Origin: Bradyrhizobium sp. CCH5-F6
GTDB lineage: Bacteria; Pseudomonadota; Alphaproteobacteria; Rhizobiales; Xanthobacteraceae
Assembly: GCF_001556045.1 (NCBI RefSeq)
Contig: NZ_LSIC01000194.1
Coordinates: 1 to 64,000, forward strand
Direction of reading: 5' to 3'
DNA length: 64,000 nt
Shown here: in pieces, positions 17,216 through 26,086 of the stretch
Layout: the number at the start of each line of letters is the position of its first letter
Numbering within the stretch: position 1 is the stretch's first letter
Position numbers and translations under genes: made by a program
The notes under the pieces: model-generated
Told to the model about the DNA's origin: nothing
Seen by the model: the letters and a program-made list of their open reading frames with translations, nothing else
Database searches by the model: none

Positions 17216-19573
17216 CTACTCGGCAACGACGTAAGTGTAGAGCCCGATGCGCCCGTTCGCATCGACCTCCTTGTAGACGCCCTGGATCTCGACGTCGAAG
17301 CCCGGGAACGTGTTGAAGCAGGTCTCGAACATCTTGAGATAGTCGATCATGGGCTTGGCCCGTTCCGTCAGCCGCTCGCCGGGCACGATGGTGGCGATGC
17401 CGGGCGGATAGACCACGAAGGGCGTGGTGGCGATGCGCCCCGCGATCGCCTCGATCGGCAGATAGTCGACGTCGTTGCGGAACAGATACCGCGCGGCATC
17501 GCGGGGCGACATTGCGATCTCGGGCATGTGCTGGGGCATGAACTGCCGCGCCTGGAGCCCGCTGACGTCGGCGGCGCGGAAGAAGCGGTGCATCTCGCCG
17601 CAGAGATCGCGCAGGCGCACGCCTGCGTAGCGCGCCTGCCGCCGCTGATGAAACTCCGGGATCGCGTCGGCCAGCAGCGCATTGTCGTCGTGCAGCCTCT
17701 TGAATGCGACGAGGCCGGAGATCAGCGTGCCCGCCTTGCTCGCCTCGACGCCGGGGGTGAGCAGGAAGAGCAGGGAGTTGAGGTCGTTCTTCTCGGGGAC
17801 GATGCGGTTCTCGCGCAAATATTGCGCGACGACCGGGGCGGGGATGCCATGCTCGGCATAAGCGCCGGTCGCACGATCGAAGCCGGGGGTGAGCAAGGTC
17901 AGCTTGTTCGGATCGGTCATGGCAAAGCCTTCCGCGAGATCGGGAAAGCCGTGCCAGCTGGTGTCCGGAGAGAGCTGCCACAGCGCGGGATTGGTGGCGA
18001 GCTCGTCGGTAGAGAGCGTCTCCCAGGCGACGTTATGCGCGGCACCGGGGCGGCTGACATCGGGAATGGCGACCCGATCGGGAACGAAGGGCTCGAAGAA
18101 CCAGCGCCGGTCCGGGTTCTGCTCGTTCTCCTCGAACTCCCGGCGCATCGCCCGGATCTTCTTGCGCAGCTCGATGCCGAGCCGGATCGTGTCGTCCCAC
18201 AGCACTTCGCCGGAGCGGCCCTTCATCATCTGCGCACCGACGTCGAGCGAGGCGAACAGCGGATAGAAGGGAGACGTCGATGCGTGCTGCATGAAGCTTT
18301 CGTTGAAGCGGCGGTGCTCGACGCGCCGCTTCTGGCCGCGGATATGACGATCCTTGATGTGGATCTGGGAGGCCTGCGAGAAGCTCGCCAGCTGCTTGTG
18401 GGTCGACTGCGTTGCGATGATGCCAGGTGCCTCGGGGGGAAGATTCGTCAGGCCCATCGCAAAGCGGCCGGCATAGAGCGGGTGGAACTTCATGAAGCCG
18501 GCCCAGGCCTCGTCGAACAGGATGTAGTCGCAGAGATGGCCGATGCGCTTCAGGATCATGTCCGCGCTGTGGATCGAGCCGTCATAGGTGCACTGCTCGA
18601 TCACGGCGACGCGGAACGGACGCTCCTTGCGCCAGGCGTTCGTGTCCGCGACCAGGGGATGATGACGGATCGCCTCGCGCAGGGCCTTCTCATCGAGCAT
18701 GTCCCAGCGCATCGGGCCGATCAGGCCCCACGCGTTGCGGACGGTCGGGACGTAGACGGGAATGCCGCCATTGATCATCAGAGCGCCGTGATGGGCGGCC
18801 TTGTGGTTGTTGCGGTCGAACAGCACGAGGTCACCGTCGGTGACGAGGGCGCCGAGCGCGACCTTGTTCGACGTCGAGGTGCCGTTGAGCACGAAATAGG
18901 TTTTCTCCGCGCCGAAGATCTGGGCCGCTTCCTTCTGCGCCTTCAGCGCCGGCCCTTCATGGGTGAGGAGGTCGCCGAGATCGAGCACGGAATTGTCGAG
19001 GTCGTCGCGGAACACGGATTCGCCGAGATGCTCGACGAACACGCGCCCGATCGGGCTGCGGTTGTAGAACACGCCGCCATTGTGACCCGGACAGGTCCAG
19101 AGCTGGTTGCCTTCCTCGGCATAGTCGACCAGCGCGCCGAAGAACGGGGTCTTGAGCGTCTCGGCATATTGCTTGAGACGGCTGATCAGGTTCTTGGCGA
19201 TGAAGGGCGGGGTCTCCTCGGACAGGAACACATAGCCGTCGATGAAATCGAGCACCTCGACCGGCAGATCCTCGAACCGCTTGCGACGGATCAGGAGGAT
19301 GATCGGGAAGTCGAGGCCCCGGCGGCGCATCAGATTGATCAGCGCCGAGGTCTTGCCTTCGAGACCCTTCTTTCCCCAGTCCACCACCATGCAGCCGATC
19401 GCCGCATCGGTCTGCACCGCCATCTCGGCATCCTCCAGCTTGCGGGCCCGGACCACCTCGAAGCCGGAGCGCTGGATCTCCTCGATGATCTGGTTGAAGC
19501 GAAGGCCTTCGAGATCGTCGGCGTTGAAAACAGGTGCGGCGAACAGGAAGTTGAAGCGCTTGAAATAGTCCAT
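17216..19573 (-). CDS. Orn/Lys/Arg decarboxylase (PLP, fold type I)
   Basis: A 785-aa PLP enzyme that removes the carboxyl group of a basic amino acid to give a di- or polyamine. Domain order: N-terminal wing (1-140), PLP-binding major domain (about 145-560), C-terminal domain (about 600-780). The PLP lysine is Lys393 in QSTHKQLASFSQAS, and the cofactor-ring Asp is Asp354 in FDEAWAGF. It is somewhat longer than E. coli LdcC, AdiA and SpeF (715-755 aa). The ATG at 19573 gives the family-like start MDYFKRFNF; a longer frame adds 40 unrelated residues. Substrate choice (Arg, Lys or Orn) cannot be read from the motif. Confidence 0.92.
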   Translation of the reverse strand: MDYFKRFNFLFAAPVFNADDLEGLRFNQIIEEIQRSGFEVVRARKLEDAEMAVQTDAAIGCMVVDWGKKGLEGKTSALINLMRRRGLDFPIILLIRRKRFEDLPVEVLDFIDGYVFLSEETPPFIAKNLISRLKQYAETLKTPFFGALVDYAEEGNQLWTCPGHNGGVFYNRSPIGRVFVEHLGESVFRDDLDNSVLDLGDLLTHEGPALKAQKEAAQIFGAEKTYFVLNGTSTSNKVALGALVTDGDLVLFDRNNHKAAHHGALMINGGIPVYVPTVRNAWGLIGPMRWDMLDEKALREAIRHHPLVADTNAWRKERPFRVAVIEQCTYDGSIHSADMILKRIGHLCDYILFDEAWAGFMKFHPLYAGRFAMGLTNLPPEAPGIIATQSTHKQLASFSQASQIHIKDRHIRGQKRRVEHRRFNESFMQHASTSPFYPLFASLDVGAQMMKGRSGEVLWDDTIRLGIELRKKIRAMRREFEENEQNPDRRWFFEPFVPDRVAIPDVSRPGAAHNVAWETLSTDELATNPALWQLSPDTSWHGFPDLAEGFAMTDPNKLTLLTPGFDRATGAYAEHGIPAPVVAQYLRENRIVPEKNDLNSLLFLLTPGVEASKAGTLISGLVAFKRLHDDNALLADAIPEFHQRRQARYAGVRLRDLCGEMHRFFRAADVSGLQARQFMPQHMPEIAMSPRDAARYLFRNDVDYLPIEAIAGRIATTPFVVYPPGIATIVPGERLTERAKPMIDYLKMFETCFNTFPGFDVEIQGVYKEVDANGRIGLYTYVVAE

Positions 19574-19670
19574 GTCGGGTCCCGAATGTGGCAGAGACAC
19601 AGCTCTCGGCACATTCGATGACAGTTGGATGACACCCCGAGTGCCGCGGGAATGTCGAGTGTTTGCGGCC

Positions 19671-19859
19671 TCAGTCCAGCACGGTACAGGCACCGCATTG
19701 GCCGTGATCGCAGCCTTTCTTGGTGCCGGTCAGCTCCAGACGGTCACGCAGGGAATCCTGCAGCGTGGTCCAAGGCATGACCTCGAGTGCGCGCCTGACG
19801 CCGTTGACGACGAGATTGATCGGAATGCGTTCGGGGATTTGATCCGTGATGTCGGCCAT
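19671..19859 (-). pseudogene. Truncated 2Fe-2S ferredoxin-like subunit (xanthine/CO-dehydrogenase small-subunit type)
   Basis: A 62-aa frame whose only domain is the start of a molybdenum-hydroxylase small subunit: INLVVNGVRRALEV, then LGTKKGCDHGQCGACTVL-like spacing with the first cluster cysteines (C-x4-C-x2-C). Normal members continue for about 90 more residues, with a fourth Cys of the first cluster and a second 2Fe-2S domain. Here a stop follows directly after TVLD, and no homologous sequence appears in the other frames before the decarboxylase gene. Neither partner subunit is nearby. It looks like the 5' remnant of a deleted gene. Confidence 0.72.
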
Positions 19860-19997
19860 TGTCTGTTCCCTGCGGAGAGGCCGAGCTGAGCAGGTTTGGA
19901 TGCTGACGCGAGGATCCGTTGCCGCCGCTGGCCAATAGCGCCCAACGGATGACGGATTGCTTGGTTCCCGTCGGATCTACGGGTGGTTCGGACGAGA

Positions 19998-20501
19998 TCA
20001 GCGCTTCTCGCCGAACACCACGATCGGCACGGCGCGGTTGACGACCTCGCGCAGCGCGAAGCTCGATTGCACCCGCGCGACGCGCGGCAGGCGTGACAGC
20101 TCGGTGCGGTGGATGCGCTCGAAATCCTGGATGTCGCGGGCGAGCACGATCAGGATGTAGTCGTCGGTCCCCGACATCAGGAAGCAGCGCACGACGGAGG
20201 GGCACTTGACGACCTCCGCCTCGAACGCCTTCAGCGCATCGTCGCTCTGGCTCTCCAGCGCGATCCGGACCAGCACCGTCGTGGTGAGGCCGAACCGTGC
20301 AAGGTCGAGCGAGGCCTGATAGGCTTGGATGTAGCCTTCGTCCTCCAGCGCCTTCTGCCGACGCGCCAGCGCCGTGCTCGACAACCCAATCTTGTTGGCG
20401 AGCTCGGTGTGGCTAGCCCGTGCATTGGTGGTGAGTTCCGCGAGGATCGCGAGGTCTTTCCGGTCGAGGGCCAAGGTTTCGTTTCCAGCGTGAAAAGACA
20501 T
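19998..20501 (-). CDS. Lrp/AsnC-family transcriptional regulator
   Basis: A 167-aa regulator with an N-terminal winged helix-turn-helix (about 10-60: LDRKDLAILAELTTNARASH, then LSSTALARRQKALEDEGYI) and a RAM ligand-binding domain (about 75-155). The ATG at 20501 gives the usual family start just before the helix-turn-helix; the longer frame adds 17 residues. It is divergent from alanine dehydrogenase across 116 bp that holds two palindromes. By analogy with AldR-type regulators it probably senses an amino acid such as alanine and controls ald (inference). Confidence 0.9.
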   Translation of the reverse strand: MSFHAGNETLALDRKDLAILAELTTNARASHTELANKIGLSSTALARRQKALEDEGYIQAYQASLDLARFGLTTTVLVRIALESQSDDALKAFEAEVVKCPSVVRCFLMSGTDDYILIVLARDIQDFERIHRTELSRLPRVARVQSSFALREVVNRAVPIVVFGEKR

Positions 20502-20504
20502 TTC

Positions 20505-20550
20505 CGCGCCGGAAACCGGCGCGCCGGCGGCGAACCTAGCGCAAATTTGC
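20505..20550. promoter_or_regulatory. Two palindromes in the lrp-ald divergent promoter
   Basis: CGCGCCGG-AAA-CCGGCGCG (20505-20523, 8-bp perfect arms) lies just upstream of the regulator start. GCAAATTTGC (20541-20550, perfect) lies centrally between the two genes. The second, AT-centred palindrome is the better candidate for Lrp/AsnC binding; the first could equally be an mRNA hairpin in the regulator leader. Confidence 0.5.
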
Positions 20551-20617
20551 ACGGAACCAAACCGCGGCTGCCGCTACGATAACGAACGGAATCAATGCGT
20601 TGGCGAGGGAGCTCAGG

Positions 20618-21733
20618 ATGCGCGTCGGTGTGCCCAAGGAGATCAAGGTGCAGGAATATCGCGTCGGGCTCACCCCAGGCGCCGTCCGCGAATATGTCGC
20701 CGCCGGGCACGAGGTGACTGTCGAGACAGGTGCCGGCAGCGGCATCGGCGCGTCGGACGAGGTGTACCGGCGGGCAGGGGCATCCATTGCCGCGACTGCC
20801 CGCGAGATCTTTGCCAAGTCCGACATGATCGTGAAGGTCAAGGAGCCGAATCAGAACGAATGGGTCCAGCTCCGCGAAAACCAGATCCTGTTCACTTACC
20901 TTCACCTTGCTCCGGATCCAGAACAGGCCAAGGGCCTGCTTGCCTCCGGCTGCTCTGCCATCGCCTATGAAACCGTCACGGATGCGAGCGGTCGCCTCCC
21001 GCTGCTCGCACCGATGAGCGAAGTCGCCGGCCGCCTCGCCATCGAGGCCGCCGGCGCCGCGCTCAGGCGCTCCGCCGGCGGCCGCGGACTGCTGCTCGGC
21101 GGTGTGCCCGGCGTGCAGGCGGCGCGCGTCGTCGTGCTCGGCGGCGGCGTGGTGGGGACGCAGGCGGCACGCATGGCCGCCGGCCTCGGTGCCGAAGTCA
21201 CCGTGATCGATCGCTCAATTCCGCGCCTGCGCGAACTGGACGATCTCTTTGCCGGACGCGTGCGCACGCGTTTCTCGACGATGGAGGCTGTAGAGGACGA
21301 GGTGTTCGCCGCCGACGTCGTCATCGGTGCGGTGCTGGTGCCCGGTGCCAGTGCGCCGAAGCTTGTCACGCGCGTCATGCTGAAATCGATGCGGCCCGGG
21401 GCCGTGCTGGTCGACGTCGCGATCGACCAGGGCGGTTGCTTCGAGACCTCTCATCCGACCACGCACGCCGAGCCAACCTACGAGGTCGACGGCATCGTGC
21501 ACTATTGCGTCGCCAACATGCCGGGCGCGGTGCCGGTGACCTCGAGCCAGGCCCTGAACAATGCGACGCTGCCGTTCGGACTGCTGCTCGCGAACAAGGG
21601 GTTCGCGGCGGTGCTGGAGAACCCGCATTTGCGTAACGGGCTCAACGTGCATCGCGGCCGCATCACCAACAAGGCGGTCGCGGAGAGTCTGGGATTGGAG
21701 TTCGCGCCGGTCGAGAGCGGGTTGGCGGCGTAG
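20618..21733 (+). CDS. ald: Alanine dehydrogenase
   Basis: A 371-aa NAD-dependent enzyme (L-alanine to pyruvate, NH4+ and NADH, reversible), exactly the usual Ald length. Seen: the N-terminal [20 protein letters not shown], the substrate-site MIVKVKEPN, the Rossmann segment [20 protein letters not shown] (about 168-187), and the [19 protein letters not shown]-terminal signature. Start chosen at 20618, where a GGGAG-CTCAGG stretch precedes the ATG; an ATG six codons upstream is less family-like. Probably controlled by the divergent Lrp-type regulator. A perfect 31-bp inverted repeat begins 11 nt after the stop. Confidence 0.95.
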   Translation: MRVGVPKEIKVQEYRVGLTPGAVREYVAAGHEVTVETGAGSGIGASDEVYRRAGASIAATAREIFAKSDMIVKVKEPNQNEWVQLRENQILFTYLHLAPDPEQAKGLLASGCSAIAYETVTDASGRLPLLAPMSEVAGRLAIEAAGAALRRSAGGRGLLLGGVPGVQAARVVVLGGGVVGTQAARMAAGLGAEVTVIDRSIPRLRELDDLFAGRVRTRFSTMEAVEDEVFAADVVIGAVLVPGASAPKLVTRVMLKSMRPGAVLVDVAIDQGGCFETSHPTTHAEPTYEVDGIVHYCVANMPGAVPVTSSQALNNATLPFGLLLANKGFAAVLENPHLRNGLNVHRGRITNKAVAESLGLEFAPVESGLAA

Positions 21734-21744
21734 CCACGCAGGTC

Positions 21745-21824
21745 CGTCATTGCGAGCGCAGCGAAGCAATCCAGAATCTTTCCGCGGGAGGACTCTGGAT
21801 TGCTTCGCTGCGCTCGCAATGACG
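21745..21824. repeat. Perfect 31-bp inverted repeat between convergent genes
   Basis: The arm at 21745-21775 (begins CGTCATTGCGAGCGCAGC) is the exact reverse complement of 21794-21824, with an 18-nt loop. It sits between the 3' ends of ald and the convergent monooxygenase gene, so it could end or protect transcripts from both sides. The sequence type is a dispersed Bradyrhizobium/Rhizobiales palindrome (recognised from memory). Confidence 0.85.
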
Positions 21825-21873
21825 ATGAGGTGAGAGTGGGGCGCTATCGCCACAGCGATCTTGCGGCCACGCC

Positions 21874-23784
21874 TTAACCCACCGTCAGCCTGTACTGTCG
21901 CAGATCCGGGTCGTGCGTCATGCGCCAATAATCGACGAACCGCCACGGCATCGCCGAGAACACGCGGCCGCTCGAATTGCGGTAGTAGGTCGTCATGCCC
22001 GGATGGGTCCAGATCATCGACTCGTGCTCGGCATCGACCTTGCGGACGTACTCGTCGAGCACGTCCTGGCGGACGTCGATCGCTGCGACGTCGTGCTCGA
22101 TCATGTCGACGAGACAGGCCGAGATGTAGCGGCTCTGGCATTCCGACTGGAAGATCACGCTGCCGCCATGGGCCGGGCCTGAATTCGGGCCGAGCATACA
22201 GAAGAAATTTGGAAAGTCGGGAACGGTGAGGCCGAGAAACGCGGTCGGGTTGTCGTTGTGCCACGCCTCGCGCAGGTTCCTGCCACCGCGTCCGCTGATG
22301 TTGAGGCGCGCCGCCATCTCCGTCACCTTGAAGCCGGTGGCGACGACGATGATGTCGGCGGGGCGCAGCTTGCCGTCGGCGGTGACGATGCCGCTTTCGT
22401 CAAAATGGTCGATCGCATCGGTGACGAGCTCGACGTCGTCTCGCTTCAAGGTCTTGAACCAGTTGTTGTCGAGCAGGATCCGCTTGCCGTAGGGCGGATA
22501 GGTCGGCACGCATTTCTCGATCAGATCCGGCCGGCCCTGCAATTCGGACACGATGAAGTCGGTCAACTCCTGGCGGTGCCGGTCATTGCCTTTGTTGACG
22601 GCGCGCTCGGGATGCGGCCAGGCCGGATCCTTGCGCAGGAAAGGCAAGAGGCCGTCGCCGTAGCGCCAGAACATGTTGAAGCGATACCACTGCACATAGA
22701 ACGGCAGATGCGCCAGCAGCCAGCGCGCGCCCTCGCTGATCGGGTCGGCATAGCCTTTCACGGGCCGCGCCCATTGCGCGCTACGCTGGTAGACCGTGAC
22801 CGAGGCAGCGCGTCCGGCGATCGAGGGCACGAGCTGCATCGATGTCGCGCCGGTTCCGATCACGGCGACATGCTTGCCGTCGAATCTGATGTCGTCCGAC
22901 CAGAATGCCGAATGCAGGATCGTTCCCTTGAAGTTGTCCTCACCCTTGAAGCGGGCGCGGGAGGGATCGTTGAGCTGGCCGATGGCGCTGACCAGCGCGG
23001 TGGACTCGAAAATCTCTTCGCCGTTCACGGTCTTCAGCGTCGAAATCCACCGCTTCTTGTCTTCGTCCCAGCGCGACGAGGTCAGCTCGGTATTGACGCG
23101 CAGGTGCTTGCGGATGCCGTATTCGTCGGCAACCTTCAGCAAATAGCCGAGCAGTTCCTCGCGCTGGCAGAAGTAGCGCGTCCACGCATTGCGCGCGCCG
23201 AAGGAATACGAATAGGAATGGTTCGGCGTATCGACGCCGCAGCCGGGATAGCGGTTGATCCACCAGGTGCCGCCGAGTTCGTCGTTCTTCTCGACGATGG
23301 TGTAGGGAATGCCGAGATGGCCGAGTGCGACGCCGAGCGCAATGGCGCAGACGCCGGCGCCGACGATCAGCACGTGCTGGCCCGCAAGCTTTTCGTCGGA
23401 AGGACGCGTCGTCCAGCGCGCCTCGCGCGGCACGAAGCCCATCTCCTCGCGCATCAACGGGGCATATTCCGGCGCGACGTTCTCGCCGAGACAGGCGCGC
23501 ATCATCCTGAGCAACAGTTCCTCGCCGGGGTCGGTGATGACCGGCCTGGGCGTCCCCTCGGCAAACAGCTGGACCACCGCGGCGCGGATTTCGTCCTGGA
23601 TCTCGCGCGGCACCCCGGCCTCGGGATCGGGGATCAGGCGGATATCGCGTTTGGGCAGATAGGGCGGGGCCAGCCATTTCTCGTCGCCCGTCATGTGCAC
23701 CAGCACCATCAGCAGGCAACGGATATCGCCCTCGGCGATTGCCGAGGCGAGGTCGAGCGGATTGTGTGGAGATTCGATGTTCAT
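21874..23784 (-). CDS. Baeyer-Villiger-type flavin monooxygenase (HAPMO-like)
   Basis: A 636-aa class B flavoprotein monooxygenase. About 135 N-terminal residues precede the FAD Rossmann motif (HVLIVGAGVCAIALG, about 137-151). The Baeyer-Villiger fingerprint FxGxxxHxxxW is present as FKGTILHSAFW (285-295), with Ser instead of the usual Pro/Asp after it. The NADPH motif VIGTGATSMQLVP follows, and ATGF near the C-terminus. Length and the N-terminal extension match 4-hydroxyacetophenone monooxygenase. It would insert oxygen into a ketone using NADPH and O2. The ATG overlaps the TetR stop (ATGA), making the operon acyl-CoA ligase, tetR, monooxygenase. The ketone is unknown. Confidence 0.9.
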   Translation of the reverse strand: MNIESPHNPLDLASAIAEGDIRCLLMVLVHMTGDEKWLAPPYLPKRDIRLIPDPEAGVPREIQDEIRAAVVQLFAEGTPRPVITDPGEELLLRMMRACLGENVAPEYAPLMREEMGFVPREARWTTRPSDEKLAGQHVLIVGAGVCAIALGVALGHLGIPYTIVEKNDELGGTWWINRYPGCGVDTPNHSYSYSFGARNAWTRYFCQREELLGYLLKVADEYGIRKHLRVNTELTSSRWDEDKKRWISTLKTVNGEEIFESTALVSAIGQLNDPSRARFKGEDNFKGTILHSAFWSDDIRFDGKHVAVIGTGATSMQLVPSIAGRAASVTVYQRSAQWARPVKGYADPISEGARWLLAHLPFYVQWYRFNMFWRYGDGLLPFLRKDPAWPHPERAVNKGNDRHRQELTDFIVSELQGRPDLIEKCVPTYPPYGKRILLDNNWFKTLKRDDVELVTDAIDHFDESGIVTADGKLRPADIIVVATGFKVTEMAARLNISGRGGRNLREAWHNDNPTAFLGLTVPDFPNFFCMLGPNSGPAHGGSVIFQSECQSRYISACLVDMIEHDVAAIDVRQDVLDEYVRKVDAEHESMIWTHPGMTTYYRNSSGRVFSAMPWRFVDYWRMTHDPDLRQYRLTVG

Positions 23785-24422
23785 GGCGTGTCCTGATCTC
23801 CGGAGGCAGTGAAGAGGCCGCGCGTCATCAGCTTGCGATAGGCGGAGATGACGTGGTCGGGCACGGCGGTGACGCCGCCTTCCGAATAGGAATAACGGCG
23901 ACTGAGATAGCCGCGCGCGCCCATCAGCATGTGGACGATCGCCTCGAATTCTTCGTCGCTGTAGTCCTCGATGGCACCGGCGAGACGGGCGCGGCGCAAG
24001 ATGCGAACATAGGCGGTTGCGATATTGTCGAGATGCTTCTGATAGCCGATCGGTGCGAAGAACTCGGCCTCGTTGAGGATGCGCAAGAACTCCGGCACCT
24101 CGCGGATGAAGTCGAAGAAGGCGGAGAAGCGCTCGATCTCTTGCCGCGCTGCATCCGCCGTGCCGGTGCGGGCGCGGATGAACTCGACCATGTCGAGGCC
24201 GATCTTGGGCAGGAGCTGGTCGAGCAATTCCTGGCGGTTCTCGAAATGATTGTAGAATGTGCCTTGAGCGACGCCGGCCTGTTCGGTGATGCGGGCGACC
24301 GAGGCTTCCGCATAGCCGTATCTGCCCACGACCTTGGTAGCGGCCTCGAATATCTTCTGCTTGGTCCAGGCGTTTCGCTCGACGCGGTTGAGCTTTGTCA
24401 CCTTGGCGTTCACTTGCGTCAT
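23781..24422 (-). CDS. TetR/AcrR-family regulator
   Basis: A 213-aa regulator. The N-terminal helix-turn-helix (about 20-65) reads KIFEAATKVVGRYGYAEASV then ITEQAGVAQGTFYNHF; a divergent ligand-binding domain follows. It is translationally coupled on both sides: its ATG overlaps the acyl-CoA ligase stop and its stop overlaps the monooxygenase start. Likely it represses its own operon and perhaps the divergent liv genes, responding to the substrate or its CoA ester (inference). Confidence 0.9.
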   Translation of the reverse strand: MTQVNAKVTKLNRVERNAWTKQKIFEAATKVVGRYGYAEASVARITEQAGVAQGTFYNHFENRQELLDQLLPKIGLDMVEFIRARTGTADAARQEIERFSAFFDFIREVPEFLRILNEAEFFAPIGYQKHLDNIATAYVRILRRARLAGAIEDYSDEEFEAIVHMLMGARGYLSRRYSYSEGGVTAVPDHVISAYRKLMTRGLFTASGDQDTP

Positions 24423-25912
24423 TCAGACGTCTCCAGCTCGGCGCGTAGCACGCGCTTGAGAATCTTTCCGCTTGGGTTGCGCGGCAGGCTGTCGCGGATG
24501 ACGAGCTGCTTCGGCACCTTGAAGCTCGCCAGCCGCGCGCGGCAGTGTTCGGTGAGGACAGGCAGGTCGAGGCCGGCGCCTTCAGCCAGCACGACGATGG
24601 CGACCGGGCGCTCGCCCCAGCGCGCATCGCGCAGGCCGATCACGGCGACCTCGCGCACTTCGGGCAGGTCGTAGATGACACGTTCGACCTCGGAGGAAGC
24701 GATGTTCTCGCCGCCGGAGATGATCATGTCCTTCTTGCGGTCGGTCAGGTACAGAAAGCCCTCGCCGTCGAGATAGCCGACGTCGCCGCTGCGGAACCAG
24801 TCGCCGAAGAAGGCCGAGGCCGTCTTCTCCGGATCCTTCCAGTAGCCGCGTGTGATTTTCGGCCCGCGCAGGCAGATCTCGCCGTTGACGTTCGGCGGCA
24901 GCGCCTTGCCGTCCTCGTCGCGGATCTCGATTTCCACGTGTGCAATGGCGCGACCGGTCGAGCCGATCTTCTCGATCTCGCGGCCGGCTTCCATGAACGT
25001 GTCGCCGCCGACGGTCTCGGTGAGGCCATAGGCGTCGATATAACGCGCATTGCGGAAGTACTCCGAAAAGGCGCGGATGCGCAGCTCCGGCGTCTTCTCG
25101 CCGCCGCCAATCGCCCATGTCAGACTGGAGACGTCGTAGCGACCGCGGGCGGGGCAGGTGAGCATCGCCGTGGTCATGACCGGCGCGAACCAGGCGGCGT
25201 TGAGCCTGTCCTCGGCAATCGCCGCAAGCGCCGTCTCCGGCTCGAAATTGCGTTCGATACGGATGAAGCCGCCATGCCAGAGCACGGCGATGCCCGGCAG
25301 GTCGAGTGCACCGACGTGATAGAGCGGGCCGACGACGAGTAGCCGCGTCTCGGCACCGAGGCCGAGCGCAATCGTCTGGTCGGCGGACTTCCAGTAGAAA
25401 TTATCGTAAGAGAGCATCACGCCCTTCGGACGATCGGTCGTGCCCGAGGTGTACATCAGCCGCATCAAGTCGGATGGTTGGCGCACATGCATCGGTGCGG
25501 GCGGCGTGTCGCCTGCGAGATGCGTGATGCTCTGCTGCGCGGCTTCGTTCAGTGCAACAGTCCTGGCGCCCGCGGCATTCGCGGCCAGCTCCTCATCGAC
25601 GAGCAGCAGACGCGCGTCGGCATTGCCGACGATGTAGCCGACCTCGTCGCGCGAGAGGCGGAAGTTGATCGGCAAGAAGACAGCGCCGAGATGACTGGTG
25701 GCAAACACCAGCTCCAGAAACGCTGCGCTGTTCTTCATCAGCACGGCCACGACATCGCCGGGGCCGATGCCCTGTGCTGCAAGCCAACCCGCGACCTTGC
25801 GGACGCGCGCATCGAAGAGCGCGTAGCAAATCTCCTCGCCGCGATATTTCAGCGCAGGCCGCTCCGGCGTACGCCGGGCATGAAAGGCGATGAAGCTCGA
25901 CAGGTTGATCAT
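24419..25912 (-). CDS. AMP-forming acyl-CoA synthetase (class I adenylate-forming)
   Basis: A 497-aa ligase activating a carboxylic acid to its CoA thioester. Motifs: the ATP loop MYTSGTTDRPKGVMLSY (about 160), YGLTETVGGD (about 310), RSGDVGYLDGEGFLYLTDRK (about 390), and the C-terminal catalytic lysine in PRNPSGKILKR. The internal ATG at 25912 gives the family-like start MINLSSFIAFHARRTPERPA; an ATG at 25978 adds 22 residues and cannot be excluded, as neither has a good SD. It is first in the operon with tetR and the Baeyer-Villiger enzyme and divergent from the liv importer, suggesting uptake, oxygenation and CoA activation of an aromatic or alicyclic compound. Confidence 0.9.
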   Translation of the reverse strand: MINLSSFIAFHARRTPERPALKYRGEEICYALFDARVRKVAGWLAAQGIGPGDVVAVLMKNSAAFLELVFATSHLGAVFLPINFRLSRDEVGYIVGNADARLLLVDEELAANAAGARTVALNEAAQQSITHLAGDTPPAPMHVRQPSDLMRLMYTSGTTDRPKGVMLSYDNFYWKSADQTIALGLGAETRLLVVGPLYHVGALDLPGIAVLWHGGFIRIERNFEPETALAAIAEDRLNAAWFAPVMTTAMLTCPARGRYDVSSLTWAIGGGEKTPELRIRAFSEYFRNARYIDAYGLTETVGGDTFMEAGREIEKIGSTGRAIAHVEIEIRDEDGKALPPNVNGEICLRGPKITRGYWKDPEKTASAFFGDWFRSGDVGYLDGEGFLYLTDRKKDMIISGGENIASSEVERVIYDLPEVREVAVIGLRDARWGERPVAIVVLAEGAGLDLPVLTEHCRARLASFKVPKQLVIRDSLPRNPSGKILKRVLRAELETSE

Positions 25913-26086
25913 TCGCTGGAATTTAGCCGCTCGCGGGCTCTCGCGTCCCACTTCGATGAATTCTGACTCGTAATTCATCTTTGGCTTGACGTCACCCCCC
26001 TACCTCTGAAATCCTTGGGAAACACGGAGACGAGACGATCTCCGGCAAGGGACCAGGAAACGCCGACCCGAAAGAGGGAGGGGAAA

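Noticed and set aside
17528..19621. 697-aa plus-strand frame opposite the Orn/Lys/Arg decarboxylase
   Set aside because: The decarboxylase has full catalytic motifs; the plus-strand product has none.
23785..24627. N-terminal extension of the Baeyer-Villiger enzyme to 917 aa
   Set aside because: The extension overlaps the TetR gene in another frame and is Arg/His-rich; the ATG at 23784 gives the HAPMO-like length.
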